From NCBI GenBank assembly GCA_963701995.1, contig OY969693.1, positions 1,922,001-1,986,000 on the forward strand: a stretch of 64,000 nucleotides of DNA, read 5' to 3'. Source of the stretch: Methanoflorens sp963701995. GTDB taxonomy: Archaea > Halobacteriota > Bog-38 > Methanoflorentales > Methanoflorentaceae. The notes under the pieces are model-generated. The model saw only the letters and a list, made by a program, of their open reading frames with translations. It made no database searches and had not been told where the DNA came from. This document shows positions 36,339 through 45,428 of the stretch, in pieces. Made by a program: the position numbers and the translations under genes. Numbering within the stretch: the stretch's first letter is position 1; every line of letters starts with the position of its first letter.

Positions 36339-37121
36339 ATGAAAGAAAATACATTAAATCTTGGTAAAATGCAAGAAAGAGACCTATATCCTACCATATT
36401 CCAACGGAAGTCCATTAGAAAGTACGATTTAGACCCCCTCGATGAAGATACATTAAAGGATTTCAGAGATCATCTTCAAACTTTAAAGCGGTTGCATAAG
36501 GACATTAAAATTGAATTTAAGATTTTATCTCCCGATACTGTTATAAGAAGGACGATGAGAAAAGCACCGCACTATATAGCTGTTTTTTCAGAGCCAAAAG
36601 AGGGTTATCTAAGCAATGTAGGGTTCATGCTACAGCAGATGGATCTATTTTTTTCTGCTAATGGATTGGGTAGTTGCTGGCAGGGGATCCCTGCTCTCAA
36701 AAAAGAAGGTTTGGCAAGTTCACATCTGAAATTCATCATTTTAATGCCCTTTGGAAAGCCCCAGGAAACGTTACACCGAACAAAAACGTCCCAATTCAAA
36801 AGAAAATCACTCCAGGAAATAAGTGACATTAAAGGTGCAGATGATTTACTGGAAACAGCTCGTCTTGCTCCTTCTGCACGCAATGCACAGGAGTGGTTTT
36901 TTACAGGTGATGAACATTTAATTCATGCATATTACCGTAAACCAAGCTTCATCCCGGGACTTTTAATCAAAAAATATCCCCCTATAGATGTGGGAATTAG
37001 TCTTTATCACTTGAAACTGGGTGCAGAACATTTTGGCAAAGAAACTGAAATTATATTTGATAACCCGGAGGATAATAATCTCAATAATTATGAGTATGTT
37101 GCCAGTTTGCGCTTAACATAG
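36339..37121 (+). CDS. Nitroreductase family protein
   Basis: 260 aa FMN-dependent nitroreductase-like (TM-nitroreductase type). Seen: IFQRKSIRKYDLDPLDEDTL (FMN phosphate site), GFMLQQMDLFFSANGLGSCW, LIFGKP-like ILMPFGKPQE, and the second half ETARLAPSARNAQEWFF, where FMN ring contacts fall. AT-rich; a separate acquisition downstream of the tRNA. Physiological substrate unknown. Confidence 0.85.
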   Translation: MKENTLNLGKMQERDLYPTIFQRKSIRKYDLDPLDEDTLKDFRDHLQTLKRLHKDIKIEFKILSPDTVIRRTMRKAPHYIAVFSEPKEGYLSNVGFMLQQMDLFFSANGLGSCWQGIPALKKEGLASSHLKFIILMPFGKPQETLHRTKTSQFKRKSLQEISDIKGADDLLETARLAPSARNAQEWFFTGDEHLIHAYYRKPSFIPGLLIKKYPPIDVGISLYHLKLGAEHFGKETEIIFDNPEDNNLNNYEYVASLRLT

Positions 37122-37174
37122 TCAAATTCCCTGATTTGTTCTCGAGTGATTTCTACCAATCTTTCGGCTCCGGT

Positions 37175-37310
37175 TCAATAGTTTCTTTTTCCGTTATGAA
37201 GCTTAAAAAAAGAGTTTGTGCCAGACTCTTCGCCCCTCACTTCCTTACCCTTGTAGTACGCTGCCTTTTTTGCCATCTCCCCAGGCGAGGCGATTGCTCC
37301 TAGCTGCTGC
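37175..37310 (-). pseudogene. C-terminal fragment with AAYYKGKEV motif
   Basis: Minus-strand frame reads LGAIASPGEMAKKAAYYKGK then EVRGEESGTNSFFK to a TGA at 37175. A related tail, QKKAEYYKGKEVKGRK, is fused to a truncated glycosyltransferase at 45515-45610. No start or upstream domain remains. Family not recognised. Confidence 0.4.
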
Positions 37311-37445
37311 AGCACTCGAAAAAAGAAGCACGCTACTGGCTTTAAATCGAAAAAAGAAATAACGAGCTAGGAGTTAAGGAGAGATAAAACTGAGCGCGCT
37401 ATATCTCTCCCTGATATGCGGACTAACTCAATCGTGTTGCTTGCA

Positions 37446-37778
37446 TTAGAGTTTGACCATGATGTTTTCGTCTTCAACCTTTAGTTGGTAGGACGGTACA
37501 TCCTTTATCTTTGGATGTAAAAATACCACTTTCGGACGAGTAACCACCTTGCCAGTAGTGACGTCGAACTGTGCATTGTGCCCCGTACATGTCATAATAT
37601 TGCCGTCTAAAACGCCTTGCGAAAGGGCGTTCCCCATGTGGCTGCACTTATTGCTGATGGCATAGTAGTTGCCGTTCACGTTTGCTATCAGAATCTGTGT
37701 GCCCTCAACCTCAACCTCTTTCATGGTGCCGACTGGAACCGCTGACGTTTCACCAACCTTCACATAATCTGCACTCAT
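37446..37778 (-). CDS. Rieske [2Fe-2S] ferredoxin-like protein
   Basis: 110 aa from ATG 37778. Cluster ligands CSHMGNALSQG (~residue 46) and CTGHNAQFDVTTG (~65) give the CxH...CxxH pattern of small soluble Rieske proteins, which pass electrons to oxygenases or reductases. The upstream AAGAGGTAAG is a plausible ribosome site. No partner oxygenase is adjacent. Confidence 0.9.
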   Translation of the reverse strand: MSADYVKVGETSAVPVGTMKEVEVEGTQILIANVNGNYYAISNKCSHMGNALSQGVLDGNIMTCTGHNAQFDVTTGKVVTRPKVVFLHPKIKDVPSYQLKVEDENIMVKL

Positions 37779-37987
37779 AATCTTACCTCTTTCTCTTCTG
37801 ACAAACTCTCGGTACTTACCTCTGGTGCGTTTGCGTAAACATCTACATCTCTCTCCGGTGGACAAGGAGGATGCTCAATACAAACGTTGCAGATGCTGAG
37901 CAAATATGTTAACCACTTTCGAGTGAAGTAGCAGTGACTGTAAGCCCTTGATTTATATAACGCTACTCTCCATTGATTGAAGCGAGA

Positions 37988-38167
37988 TTAAAAAGGACGC
38001 CATACTGTTAGAATCAAACCAGTTACAATAATCAAGATTAACACAACGGCTATAATTTGGCGTCCTCTTTGTGACTTATTTTGCAGTTCCTCACCACATT
38101 GAGAGCAATACAGCACACCGTCGCGGTTTTGGAATTGACAATTTTCGCACCACCCTTTCGTCACCAT
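37988..38167 (-). CDS. Small zinc-ribbon membrane protein
   Basis: 59 aa from ATG 38167 with GGAGG. N-terminal zinc ribbon WCENCQFQNRDGVLYCSQCG, short basic stretch, then one membrane helix IIAVVLILIIVTGLILTVW near the C-terminus. Zinc-ribbon plus single-helix proteins are common in archaea; function unknown. Confidence 0.7.
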   Translation of the reverse strand: MVTKGWCENCQFQNRDGVLYCSQCGEELQNKSQRGRQIIAVVLILIIVTGLILTVWRPF

Positions 38168-38551
38168 ATTCGCCTCCGACTTCCGTTTGAGCAGTTATTG
38201 GTTTTAAATTACATACGTTTATACAAGAGGCGAGAGGTAGCTTAACAATTCCTATCCTGTCACTCTTGCCTTCTTGGGTCAGGTCGTGAACAGAGCCCAT
38301 TAAGTGCTTGAAATCGAAAAAAGATCGAGCGCAGATTAGCTTGGACTACTTACGCGTTCGGCTGGTTGAGGATTTCTAGCTTTGGCCAACCCTTCAAAAT
38401 AAGTAAAGTCAATAATGCTGTGACGTATTAAGCTACACGCCTAAGTTGCAGCTCGCTGCCATTATTGTTTGACTTATAAGGCTATCTTTAACGATATTTA
38501 TACTCGAGATGCACTGTTAGAAACAGGTATCGGAAGCTGAGGAAAAATGAG
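38168..38551. other. Intergenic stretch, no gene seen
   Basis: About 380 bases, AT-rich towards its right end where TTTATACTC near 38495 may be a promoter for the methyltransferase. Confidence 0.4.
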
Positions 38552-39055
38552 ATGAGTATTCTTGTGAACGTAATAATAAGCATAAATGTTCTGGCAGTAG
38601 CATACATCATAGCTTCTCTTTACTATCCTATGCTGGCAGGAGGCGCAGCATATAGTCCTACTCCGAGGCAGATTGTAGCTGAGGCTCTTAAACTGGCAGA
38701 CCTTAAGAAAGATGAAGTCTTCTACGACCTTGGATGTGGAACAGGAGAAGCCCTTTTAGAAGCCTCAAAGTTATGCGATCATGTGAAGGGAGTTGAGATA
38801 GAGCCTATTCGATGGTTTATAGCCAAGCTCAGAGCAAGAAAAGCCCAAGTCATTCTAGGAAACCTTTTCAAGCAAGACATTTCTGACGCTGATGTTATAT
38901 TCATATTCCAATACGAAGGAAGGATAAACAACAGAATCGTGATGAAAATAAAGGCTGAAACACGAAGCGAAACAAGGATCATAAGCTATTTGCACCCAAT
39001 AGAAAATATGAAGCTTATCAAAAGCCAAAACGAGATTTTCTTTTACAAGACATGA
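38552..39055 (+). CDS. Membrane-anchored class I methyltransferase
   Basis: 167 aa. N-terminal membrane helix (VNVIISINVLAVAYIIASLY), then YSPTPRQIVAEALKLADL and motif I VFYDLGCGTGEALLEASKL, VKGVEIEPIRW, and DADVIFIFQYEG. Resembles the short archaeal/bacterial FAM173-type lysine methyltransferases, which are also membrane-anchored. That family call is moderate. Confidence 0.8.
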   Translation: MSILVNVIISINVLAVAYIIASLYYPMLAGGAAYSPTPRQIVAEALKLADLKKDEVFYDLGCGTGEALLEASKLCDHVKGVEIEPIRWFIAKLRARKAQVILGNLFKQDISDADVIFIFQYEGRINNRIVMKIKAETRSETRIISYLHPIENMKLIKSQNEIFFYKT

Positions 39056-39095
39056 AAGGTTCTGTCAACATGTTTTACAGGGCTACGCCTTTCCA

Positions 39096-39278
39096 TTATT
39101 CCATATACACGTCATACACGTGCTCAGGCAGCGGATGCCGATAGTTGCTCCATTCAATGCCTCGCACTCCATGCGTGAGAATATAGGCACAATTGGATTC
39201 ATTCCCTCCGACTACATCGCCGTGCTGCTCAGCCAACTTACGGGCGTGTGAGAGAATAAAAGAACTCGGACTCTGCAT
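39096..39278 (-). pseudogene. Integrase C-terminal stub 1
   Basis: Reads CAYILTHGVRGIEWSNYRHP then LPEHVYDVYME. This aligns with the C-terminus of the full integrase (YILTHGVRGVDWRFYKSPRP, EPVYDIYIQ), retaining HxxR and the tyrosines. Everything upstream is gone. Followed to the right by hairpin repeat R2. Confidence 0.8.
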
Positions 39279-39423
39279 GGCCTATGTACAATAAACTGGT
39301 TCCACTCTGTCGACATCAAAACGTGTTCAGGGACGGAGGAAACCCCAGCCTGCATTCACGACATATCTGCTTCTTTCACGAGATCTTTACCGCCTTGTCG
39401 GTTCCCGTCCCGGTACTCATGTT

Positions 39424-39510
39424 GAAGCCTGCATTAAGCTTCGGTCGCTGTGTCGAATTGATCCTTCAAAGCGTTCAGTGTTAATAGGTCGGTCCCAGCC
39501 TCAACAGGAG
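39424..39510 (+). repeat. Dispersed hairpin repeat R2 (degenerate)
   Basis: GAAGCCTGCATTAAGCTTC, then CGGTCGCTGTGTCGAATT and CAAAGCGTTCAG. One stem pair changed on both sides (G-C to A-T), which hints that the hairpin itself was maintained. Confidence 0.65.
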
Positions 39511-39579
39511 GACTATGACCTACCTAAAACTTGTTCGCGAAAAAAAGGAGGAAGGCCTGCCCTTTCAGTACATCTTTAT

Positions 39580-39720
39580 TCAGGTCCACTCGTGGCCTTT
39601 TTCACACCTGTGCTTCCCTTCGTGCTTTGCGTCTTCATGCGAGCAGACAATCTCGCCACCACACTCAGGGCACGTGACAGTGCACTTAATGATTTCATTT
39701 TGCTCGTCATCCTCTGCCAT
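39580..39720 (-). CDS. 46-aa zinc-ribbon-like protein
   Basis: ATG 39720 with AGAGGTGG upstream. Sequence has CTVTCPECGGEIVCSHEDAK and HRCEKGHEW, so two Cys pairs plus His for one zinc site. Acidic N-terminus. Function unknown. Confidence 0.65.
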   Translation of the reverse strand: MAEDDEQNEIIKCTVTCPECGGEIVCSHEDAKHEGKHRCEKGHEWT

Positions 39721-39787
39721 TGTTCCACCTCTTGTTGACTACTAATTAAAGCGTATGCGGAGTATAAAAGTAGTGTTTTAAATCCAG

Positions 39788-40274
39788 CTACCGTTGGCGG
39801 TAATCAGCAGGCACCCCCCATCTTTCTGTTACATTATACCGAGGCACTGTTGACTCGAAGTGAACCCAGATGGGAGCATTATCTAACTGAGGATGTGCTG
39901 CAAAAAAAGAACTGTCGCCGTGGCGTAGGGCTTTAAGAACTAAGGGCAATTCATCTTGAAAGATTGTATATCGTAATGGAGCAGATCCAAAAACAAACCC
40001 GCCACTCACGTGACAATAGACGCGTAACGCCGGCCTTTCATTAGTTTCCTTCCCACTCAGCTAGCACTTCATCTCTCACGAGCCTTGTATACCGACCACA
40101 TATCTGTGATTCATTGCAATCTGGGCCAATTGTCAAAAAGAGCTCAGCTGTGATATCGGAGTGGGTTAGCGTATAACGGCGCGGGGAGATCGGATCCGTG
40201 GGTCCAATTCCAGCCACGTATTTGACGTGCAACTTTTCCGGCCGCAATCTATTCTCGCGTCTGTGCGTATCCAT
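39788..40274 (-). pseudogene. Stay-green (SGR) family protein, frameshifted
   Basis: N-terminal frame (40274-40041): RPEKLHVKYVAGIGPTDPIS, PRRYTLTHSDITAELFLTIG, RLVRDEVLAEW. C-terminal frame (40009-39788, extending upstream): VYCHVSGGFVFGSAPLRYTI, AHPQLDNAPIWVHFESTVPR. One extra G in a GGG run near 40045 splits them; removing it joins AEW to KETNERPALRVYCHVSG. Family members in plants remove Mg from chlorophyll a, and prokaryotic homologues are known. Total length ~160 aa would be normal. Confidence 0.8.
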
Positions 40275-40493
40275 TGGTTCGCCTTCCCTTCAACCGTCCT
40301 TAAATTCAATCTCGTAGACGAATTGGAAGCCTATATGCTTATCAAAAAGGGTATTGTCAAACCTTTGACGGCAGCGTGCCGGAACTGCCTCACAAATATT
40401 TGCTGTCAATGCTTTGTGAGCAAAGAAAAATGCCGCTCTCCTGTGAAGCAAGAGAACAGCTATGAAATGTTCCGCTGTTTTAGCTTATGCATT

Positions 40494-41135
40494 CTACTTC
40501 TCGCCTTCATCAGGAGCGGAAGCAGCGGGAACATCAGTTGCCGACTGTGGCTGGTCAAAACCATCTGCCAAATGACTGCTAGAACTGACTTCTGCATCCA
40601 GTTGTTGCAGCGAGATGCCGTTTTTCTCCAGCAGGTGGATCAGCATACGAGTATGGCGCAACAGTTCCGCGTCTTGAGCGGAGAGATGTTGCATAACCAG
40701 TTCAATATCCTTATAGCTGGTCATAGTCGTATTGAACTGTTCGTCCGCCTGAAGTTCAGACTTTCGTCCTAAGACGTTCTGCCCAACCATAATAATCGGT
40801 AGTAAGGTCAGCTGAAGGAATGTTTGCGAAATCCATACAACGAGTAAGGCGACGATGGGGCTAAGTAAGCCAACGATGGCCATCAATCCAACGACAGCAA
40901 GCGCTGCAAACGCATATGCCATCCACATCGTACCCACCCTTTTAGTAAGCCCAACCGCAACGCGCGTATTGACGCCAGCCGCCTTTTGCTCAGCTTCATG
41001 AAGCAAATTAACATTGCGTGGCTGGTAAGGATGATGTTCGTGATTAAACAACGCGCTGGTATGGCGATGCGGGTGCGCCTGTGTTTGTGGTACAATCTCT
41101 GTTTTGACAGAATCCGACGTGGTCTCTCCTTGCAT
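40494..41135 (-). CDS. DUF1003-like membrane protein
   Basis: 213 aa. A His-rich, hydrophilic N-terminus (HPHRHTSALFNHEHHPYQ), two membrane helices (WMAYAFAALAVVGLMAIVGL and IVALLVVWISQTFLQLTLLP), then the DUF1003-type block GRKSELQADEQFNTTMTSYK and a C-terminal helix with HLLEKNGISLQQLDAE. Function unknown. Bacterial-like; in accessory DNA. Confidence 0.75.
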   Translation of the reverse strand: MQGETTSDSVKTEIVPQTQAHPHRHTSALFNHEHHPYQPRNVNLLHEAEQKAAGVNTRVAVGLTKRVGTMWMAYAFAALAVVGLMAIVGLLSPIVALLVVWISQTFLQLTLLPIIMVGQNVLGRKSELQADEQFNTTMTSYKDIELVMQHLSAQDAELLRHTRMLIHLLEKNGISLQQLDAEVSSSSHLADGFDQPQSATDVPAASAPDEGEK

Positions 41136-41347
41136 ACTAATAATCCTCCGATTGCTAAATCTACCTATGTTTTCGATTATATCTTACACTATAACAGCCT
41201 CCGACCTTTTTGAATACTGTCACCTGTTGAACTCTCTCTTGTTTTGTTATTTCCCATAATCTACCCTCTTTACGGTCTTCCGGTCATCAAAATAACCTAA
41301 ACACGTAAGAACAAGTTGACTCAGCTTAGAAGCTATAGTTTTAGTTG

Positions 41348-41486
41348 CGACAAAGCGTTCAGATGTTACTATATCAGTCGGAGCCTCAATAGGGCTCCAA
41401 CTCATTGCTTGTGGACAATGGAGTCGTAGCCTGTATTAGGCTCCGGTTGCTGTGTCGAATGCATAGTCAAAGCGTTCAGAAGTCAC
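41348..41486 (+). repeat. Dispersed hairpin repeats R3a and R3b
   Basis: CAAAGCGTTCAGATGTTACT, then hairpin GGAGCCTCAATAGGGCTCC (41380-41398), a second unit GTAGCCTGTATTAGGCTCC (41426-41444) with CGGTTGCTGTGTCGAAT, and again CAAAGCGTTCAGA. Two units in tandem fill most of the gene-free stretch 41136-41599. Confidence 0.75.
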
Positions 41487-41569
41487 ACAAATTAGGCGAG
41501 AAGTCACCAGAGCGATGCAATGTCTTTCGGCTTATGTCTATGAAGTAAGATAAACTATGGAAAAAGAAA

Positions 41570-41577
41570 TTTTTATA
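41570..41577 (+). promoter_or_regulatory. TATA box of the glycosyltransferase gene
   Basis: TTTTATAC about 25 bases before GTG 41600, with no Shine-Dalgarno: leaderless start. Confidence 0.5.
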
Positions 41578-41599
41578 CTCTGTCACCTAATTTCTTACT

Positions 41600-42661
41600 G
41601 TGATAGATGCAGAACCTCTAATTACCGTCATTATCCCAACGTTTCGCAGGCCGAAGTTGTTACGAAGAGCGATCTTAAGTGTACTAAACCAGACGTTTTC
41701 CTCATTTCAGGTATGCGTATACGATGACGCCTCAAATGATAATACGCAAAAAGTTGTGACTGAACTAGCGGAAACTGATTCAAGAATCAAGTATTACTGT
41801 CACGAACAAAACATAGGCGCTGTGGCAAATTTCAATTATGGACTAAAAGAGGTGAATACCCTTTTTTTTTCATTTCTCAGTGATGATGACCTACTTTTGC
41901 CACATTTTTTTGAAGTGGCCATGCAGTCTCTCAGCTCTAATCCCGATGTCATGTTTTATGCAGGGTTGACCATCCAAGTTGAAGATAACAAGATCATCGG
42001 TATATCGAAAAACGGTGGTCGCTTTGGATATATTTCCCCTCCTGATAGTCTACTAGACATATTGGATCATCAATTAATGTGGAATTCGATTGTTTTCAGA
42101 TCAAAGGTTGTGGATTGCGTTGGCTTATTAGACATTGACGTGGGTGGACCAGCAGACATAGACTTTGAGTTCCGCGTTGCAGCGCATCATCCAGTTATTA
42201 TCTCAAATGAACTAAGTGCAATTTACATGCTGCACACACAATCTTTCTATGCCCGTTCGTCTGATATTAGACTATTTTTGCCTGGGTTCAAACTTATTGT
42301 TAATAGAATGATGTCAGATGAATCTCTCTCATTAGATACCAGGATTCAAATCAAGAATAGACTTAATGCGTGGCTAGCTAACATGCTTATCGCGCTAGCA
42401 GAGCGAGCAAGCCTGAAGGGAGAGTTTGACAATGTCTCTGCTATTGCGGAAATACTGAAGCGTTTCTGCAATAAAAAAGCGACGGCCCTTCTTCTTGTTG
42501 GCCGATTAAAACTGAAAGAATCAAGTGAGCCAGCCTTTTTTTTGGTCATTTGGATAGAACGGTGGTTACGGTTCATTTTTCCACTTAACATAATAAACAA
42601 GATAAAACTCAAACAGCTTCAAAGGAAATATGGAGAATATTTGCGCTACCTTGATACGTGA
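41600..42661 (+). CDS. Family 2 glycosyltransferase
   Basis: 353 aa from GTG 41600. GT-A fold with LITVIIPTFRRPKLLRRAIL, VCVYDDASNDNTQKVV (nucleotide binding), and the DxD-like FLSDDDLLLPHFFE. The C-terminal third is helical with basic stretches. Transfers a sugar from a nucleotide donor; acceptor unknown. AT-rich, distinct from both the core and the operon to its right. Confidence 0.88.
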   Translation: MIDAEPLITVIIPTFRRPKLLRRAILSVLNQTFSSFQVCVYDDASNDNTQKVVTELAETDSRIKYYCHEQNIGAVANFNYGLKEVNTLFFSFLSDDDLLLPHFFEVAMQSLSSNPDVMFYAGLTIQVEDNKIIGISKNGGRFGYISPPDSLLDILDHQLMWNSIVFRSKVVDCVGLLDIDVGGPADIDFEFRVAAHHPVIISNELSAIYMLHTQSFYARSSDIRLFLPGFKLIVNRMMSDESLSLDTRIQIKNRLNAWLANMLIALAERASLKGEFDNVSAIAEILKRFCNKKATALLLVGRLKLKESSEPAFFLVIWIERWLRFIFPLNIINKIKLKQLQRKYGEYLRYLDT

Positions 42662-42680
42662 CTAGATCTGCTTCACGAAT

Positions 42681-43769
42681 ATGAAAGAAGATGTACCCTT
42701 GGCCCACGCGGGAATGGCGGCGCAATTTGACCTCCAAAAACAATATTATGCAGAAGGAAAAGTCTTCATCCTCCAAATCGAATCAACCCTCCAATGTCCC
42801 CAATTATGTAACTATTGCTACGCTGGAAGCACCCCCGAGAGCCCTCAAGGGTTATCCTCCGCAACTATTCGGCAGCTATTAGACGCTGCGGCCGCTTTGA
42901 AGGTGCAGGTGATAGATTGGTTGGGAGGAGATCCCCTTATGCGGAGGGACTGGGAATCCCTCTGTACCTACGCCACCAGCTTAGGTCTAATTAACAACAT
43001 CTGGACATCGGGCATCCCGCTCGCCAAACCGGGGGTCGCGGCAAGCGCGGTAAAAGCGACCCAAGGGGGTTTTATCTCGACGCATTTAGATTCGCTCGAT
43101 CCGGAACTTTACGGGATTTTGCATGGCGAGGAAAAACGTCGCGGAGATTCACGTAATATCGGATTAATCCTGAAAGGCGTTAACAACTGCTTGGCAGCGG
43201 GGAAGGACCCGGGGGGGATGGTCAATTGCATCACCTATACGACCCCATTGGCCGCTGGAGACGCGCGGGCGACAATCGCCTATTTTCAGGAAAAGTTCGG
43301 CATCAAGACTTGCGTCACATTATTCAACCCCGCGATCCAGCGCATGGGAAATAGTTCTTGGGAACCGACCCACGCCCAGATAAAGGACATCTTTAACTTC
43401 CGTGACCGAGTAAATTACCCGAACGACCCCTCATGCGGGCCTATGGATGTTTCGAAATTCTATTGTGGAACGCTCGTATGTGTCACTGCTGGGGGATGGG
43501 TGGTCCCTTGTTCCGTGATCCGGACAGAGGAGTTTGGAAACGTGAATAAAGAAGAATTTTTAACCATTCTGGAGCGCGGACGGCGGAGACTCTTATTTTT
43601 AGATTTCCGGGATCTTGCCAAACTCCCTGGCAATTGCAGCAGTTGCTGCAATAATTCCTTTTGTTTCGGGTGTCGGAGTAGCGCCTATTATTATGCTGGC
43701 GACTTAATGGCCGCAGACCCCAAGTGTTTTCAATATAACCAGTGTTCCACGAAAAAAGAAGGGATCTGA
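42681..43769 (+). CDS. Radical SAM/SPASM domain protein
   Basis: 362 aa. Radical SAM cysteines CPQLCNYCYAG (~residue 36), GGDPLMRRDWESLC (SAM contacts), and a C-terminal SPASM-like cysteine set (CGTLVCVTAGGWVVPCSVIR, CSSCCNNSFCFGCRSSAYYY and a later DPKCFQYNQC) for auxiliary clusters. It is followed five bases later by a methyltransferase, then DUF2064 and a family-2 glycosyltransferase. This neighbourhood resembles rSAM/selenodomain-associated (arsenosugar-type) clusters. The product is not known. Confidence 0.85.
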   Translation: MKEDVPLAHAGMAAQFDLQKQYYAEGKVFILQIESTLQCPQLCNYCYAGSTPESPQGLSSATIRQLLDAAAALKVQVIDWLGGDPLMRRDWESLCTYATSLGLINNIWTSGIPLAKPGVAASAVKATQGGFISTHLDSLDPELYGILHGEEKRRGDSRNIGLILKGVNNCLAAGKDPGGMVNCITYTTPLAAGDARATIAYFQEKFGIKTCVTLFNPAIQRMGNSSWEPTHAQIKDIFNFRDRVNYPNDPSCGPMDVSKFYCGTLVCVTAGGWVVPCSVIRTEEFGNVNKEEFLTILERGRRRLLFLDFRDLAKLPGNCSSCCNNSFCFGCRSSAYYYAGDLMAADPKCFQYNQCSTKKEGI

Positions 43770-43774
43770 TTCAC

Positions 43775-44596
43775 ATGGATGTTAAAGAAAGCATGAATAG
43801 ACAATATGACTTTAGCGTTAACGACGTGAGTGCCGTTTACGCTGGACCAGGCGGAAAACTGTGGGAACTTTTAATGGGTGAAGAGATCCACGTCGGTGGG
43901 GCCGAACAGACAGATTATTTAGCAAAGAAAGTCGGCATTGATAGGAGGGGCAAGGATCTCATCCTCTTAGACATATGTTCTGCCCTCGGCGGTCCTGCCC
44001 GGCACCTGGTCGAAAAATATGGCATCAGCGTCATCGGAGTGGATATCACGCCGGAAATGATCGCAGAAGCCCAAAAGCGCACCATAGGTAAACCCTTCAA
44101 GGACAAGATCGAATATCGCTTTGGTTCCGCCCTAGACTTGCCCGCTCATGCGAAGTCTTTTGATGTCGTGTGGGGTCAAGACTCCTGGTGCTATGTCAGG
44201 GACAAGAAACGGCTCATCGACGAAACGGCACGAGTACTCAAGTCCGGTGGGACTTTGGCGTTTACGGATTGGATTTGGGGTTCGGTACAAGCCCCCCTAA
44301 ATGAGGCGGATTTCCTAATGGCGTTTATGGTATTTCCCGATTTGCAGACCTTGGATGGATATGCAAATTTGATTCGGGCAGCAGGATTGAAATTAAAAGA
44401 ACAAGAAGACCTGAGTGTTGATTTCGCGCAGAATATGGGTCAATACTTGGTTACCCTAAAGAAGAACAAGGGGAACATCATTCCAGGCTTTGGCAATGAT
44501 CTGTATAATGAAGCGGAAAAGGGCATAATGGCTTGGAATAAGGCCGCCCACGAAAGAAAAGTTGGACGAGGACTCTGGATTGCAACTAAAATGTGA
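43775..44596 (+). CDS. SAM-dependent methyltransferase of the rSAM cluster
   Basis: 273 aa from ATG 43775. Starts MNRQYDFSVNDVSAVYAGPG; motif I LILLDICSALGGPARHLVEK, GVDITPEMIAEAQKR, FDVVWGQDSWCYVRDKKRLI, then ARVLKSGGTLAFTDWIWG. The GPGG start and WGQDSW block resemble glycine/sarcosine and arsenite-type small-molecule methyltransferases. It overlaps the next frame. Substrate unknown. Confidence 0.82.
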   Translation: MDVKESMNRQYDFSVNDVSAVYAGPGGKLWELLMGEEIHVGGAEQTDYLAKKVGIDRRGKDLILLDICSALGGPARHLVEKYGISVIGVDITPEMIAEAQKRTIGKPFKDKIEYRFGSALDLPAHAKSFDVVWGQDSWCYVRDKKRLIDETARVLKSGGTLAFTDWIWGSVQAPLNEADFLMAFMVFPDLQTLDGYANLIRAAGLKLKEQEDLSVDFAQNMGQYLVTLKKNKGNIIPGFGNDLYNEAEKGIMAWNKAAHERKVGRGLWIATKM

Positions 44597-45428
44597 ATCT
44601 GTCGAACCTAAGTCGCACGGAACAGAACATGGAGCAATAAGGAACGTCGTTATCATATTTTCTAAGGTTCCGGTGGCCGGGACCGTAAAAACTCGCCTTA
44701 TCCAAGACTCCAGTTTAGACGCAGAGCATGCTGCCTTACTCGCCGAGGCAATGTTGAAGGATACAATAGTGCTTTCCGCCGAAAGTAACGCGAGCGAAAT
44801 CGTGATTGGATTTACCCCTGCAGACGAACGGGAATCCATGGAGCGGATTGTAAAGGAAGTCGTGAAGGAGAGACATGTGGAAAGACCTATTACATTTCTC
44901 ACCCAAAGCGGCACGAATTTTGATGAGCGATTTGGATCCGTGGTCTCCGCAGCTTTTGCCATGGGCTCGGAAAATTTAGTAATTTTGGGCGACGACCTCC
45001 CTTATTTACCCCCGGATATTATAAACCGCGCATTCTCATTTCTCATGGAAGATAGGAGCAATGATTCCGTAGTTCTCGGTCCCGCTGGCGAGGGAGGCAT
45101 TTATCTCGTGGGAATTACACGGCATTTCGATCCGGAATATTTTTCAAAAAACCAGCTGTTTTCCGGGGGCGTGGAAATCTCTCAATTCATAAAACTTTGT
45201 AAAAATGAAGGAAGGGTTCTAAAATTACTCCCCGCATTCACTGATGTTGATATCGAAGGAGATCTGGTCTCCCTCCTGCTTTATATTGATGCTATGAAAA
45301 TCGCAAAGAAGTTCGAAGGGTTTTATTTTCCTAGTTACACCGCAGATGCAATAACCCAGCTCAGACTGATCGTCTTGGAGCATAGAGGAGAAACTAGACA
45401 TCGAAGGATTGGCATAATGCGAGCGTGA
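44562..45428 (+). CDS. DUF2064 / TIGR04282-type glycosyltransferase-like protein
   Basis: 288 aa from TTG 44562 (overlaps the methyltransferase by 35 bases; no ATG precedes the domain). Domain start VVIIFSKVPVAGTVKTRL, then FGSVVSAAFAMGSENLVILG, DDLPYLPPDIINRAF, VVLGPAGEGGIYLVGI. This is the rSAM/selenodomain-associated transferase 1 family (nucleotidyl/glycosyl transfer fold), also found in arsenosugar gene sets. Confidence 0.88.
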   Translation: MDEDSGLQLKCESVEPKSHGTEHGAIRNVVIIFSKVPVAGTVKTRLIQDSSLDAEHAALLAEAMLKDTIVLSAESNASEIVIGFTPADERESMERIVKEVVKERHVERPITFLTQSGTNFDERFGSVVSAAFAMGSENLVILGDDLPYLPPDIINRAFSFLMEDRSNDSVVLGPAGEGGIYLVGITRHFDPEYFSKNQLFSGGVEISQFIKLCKNEGRVLKLLPAFTDVDIEGDLVSLLLYIDAMKIAKKFEGFYFPSYTADAITQLRLIVLEHRGETRHRRIGIMRA

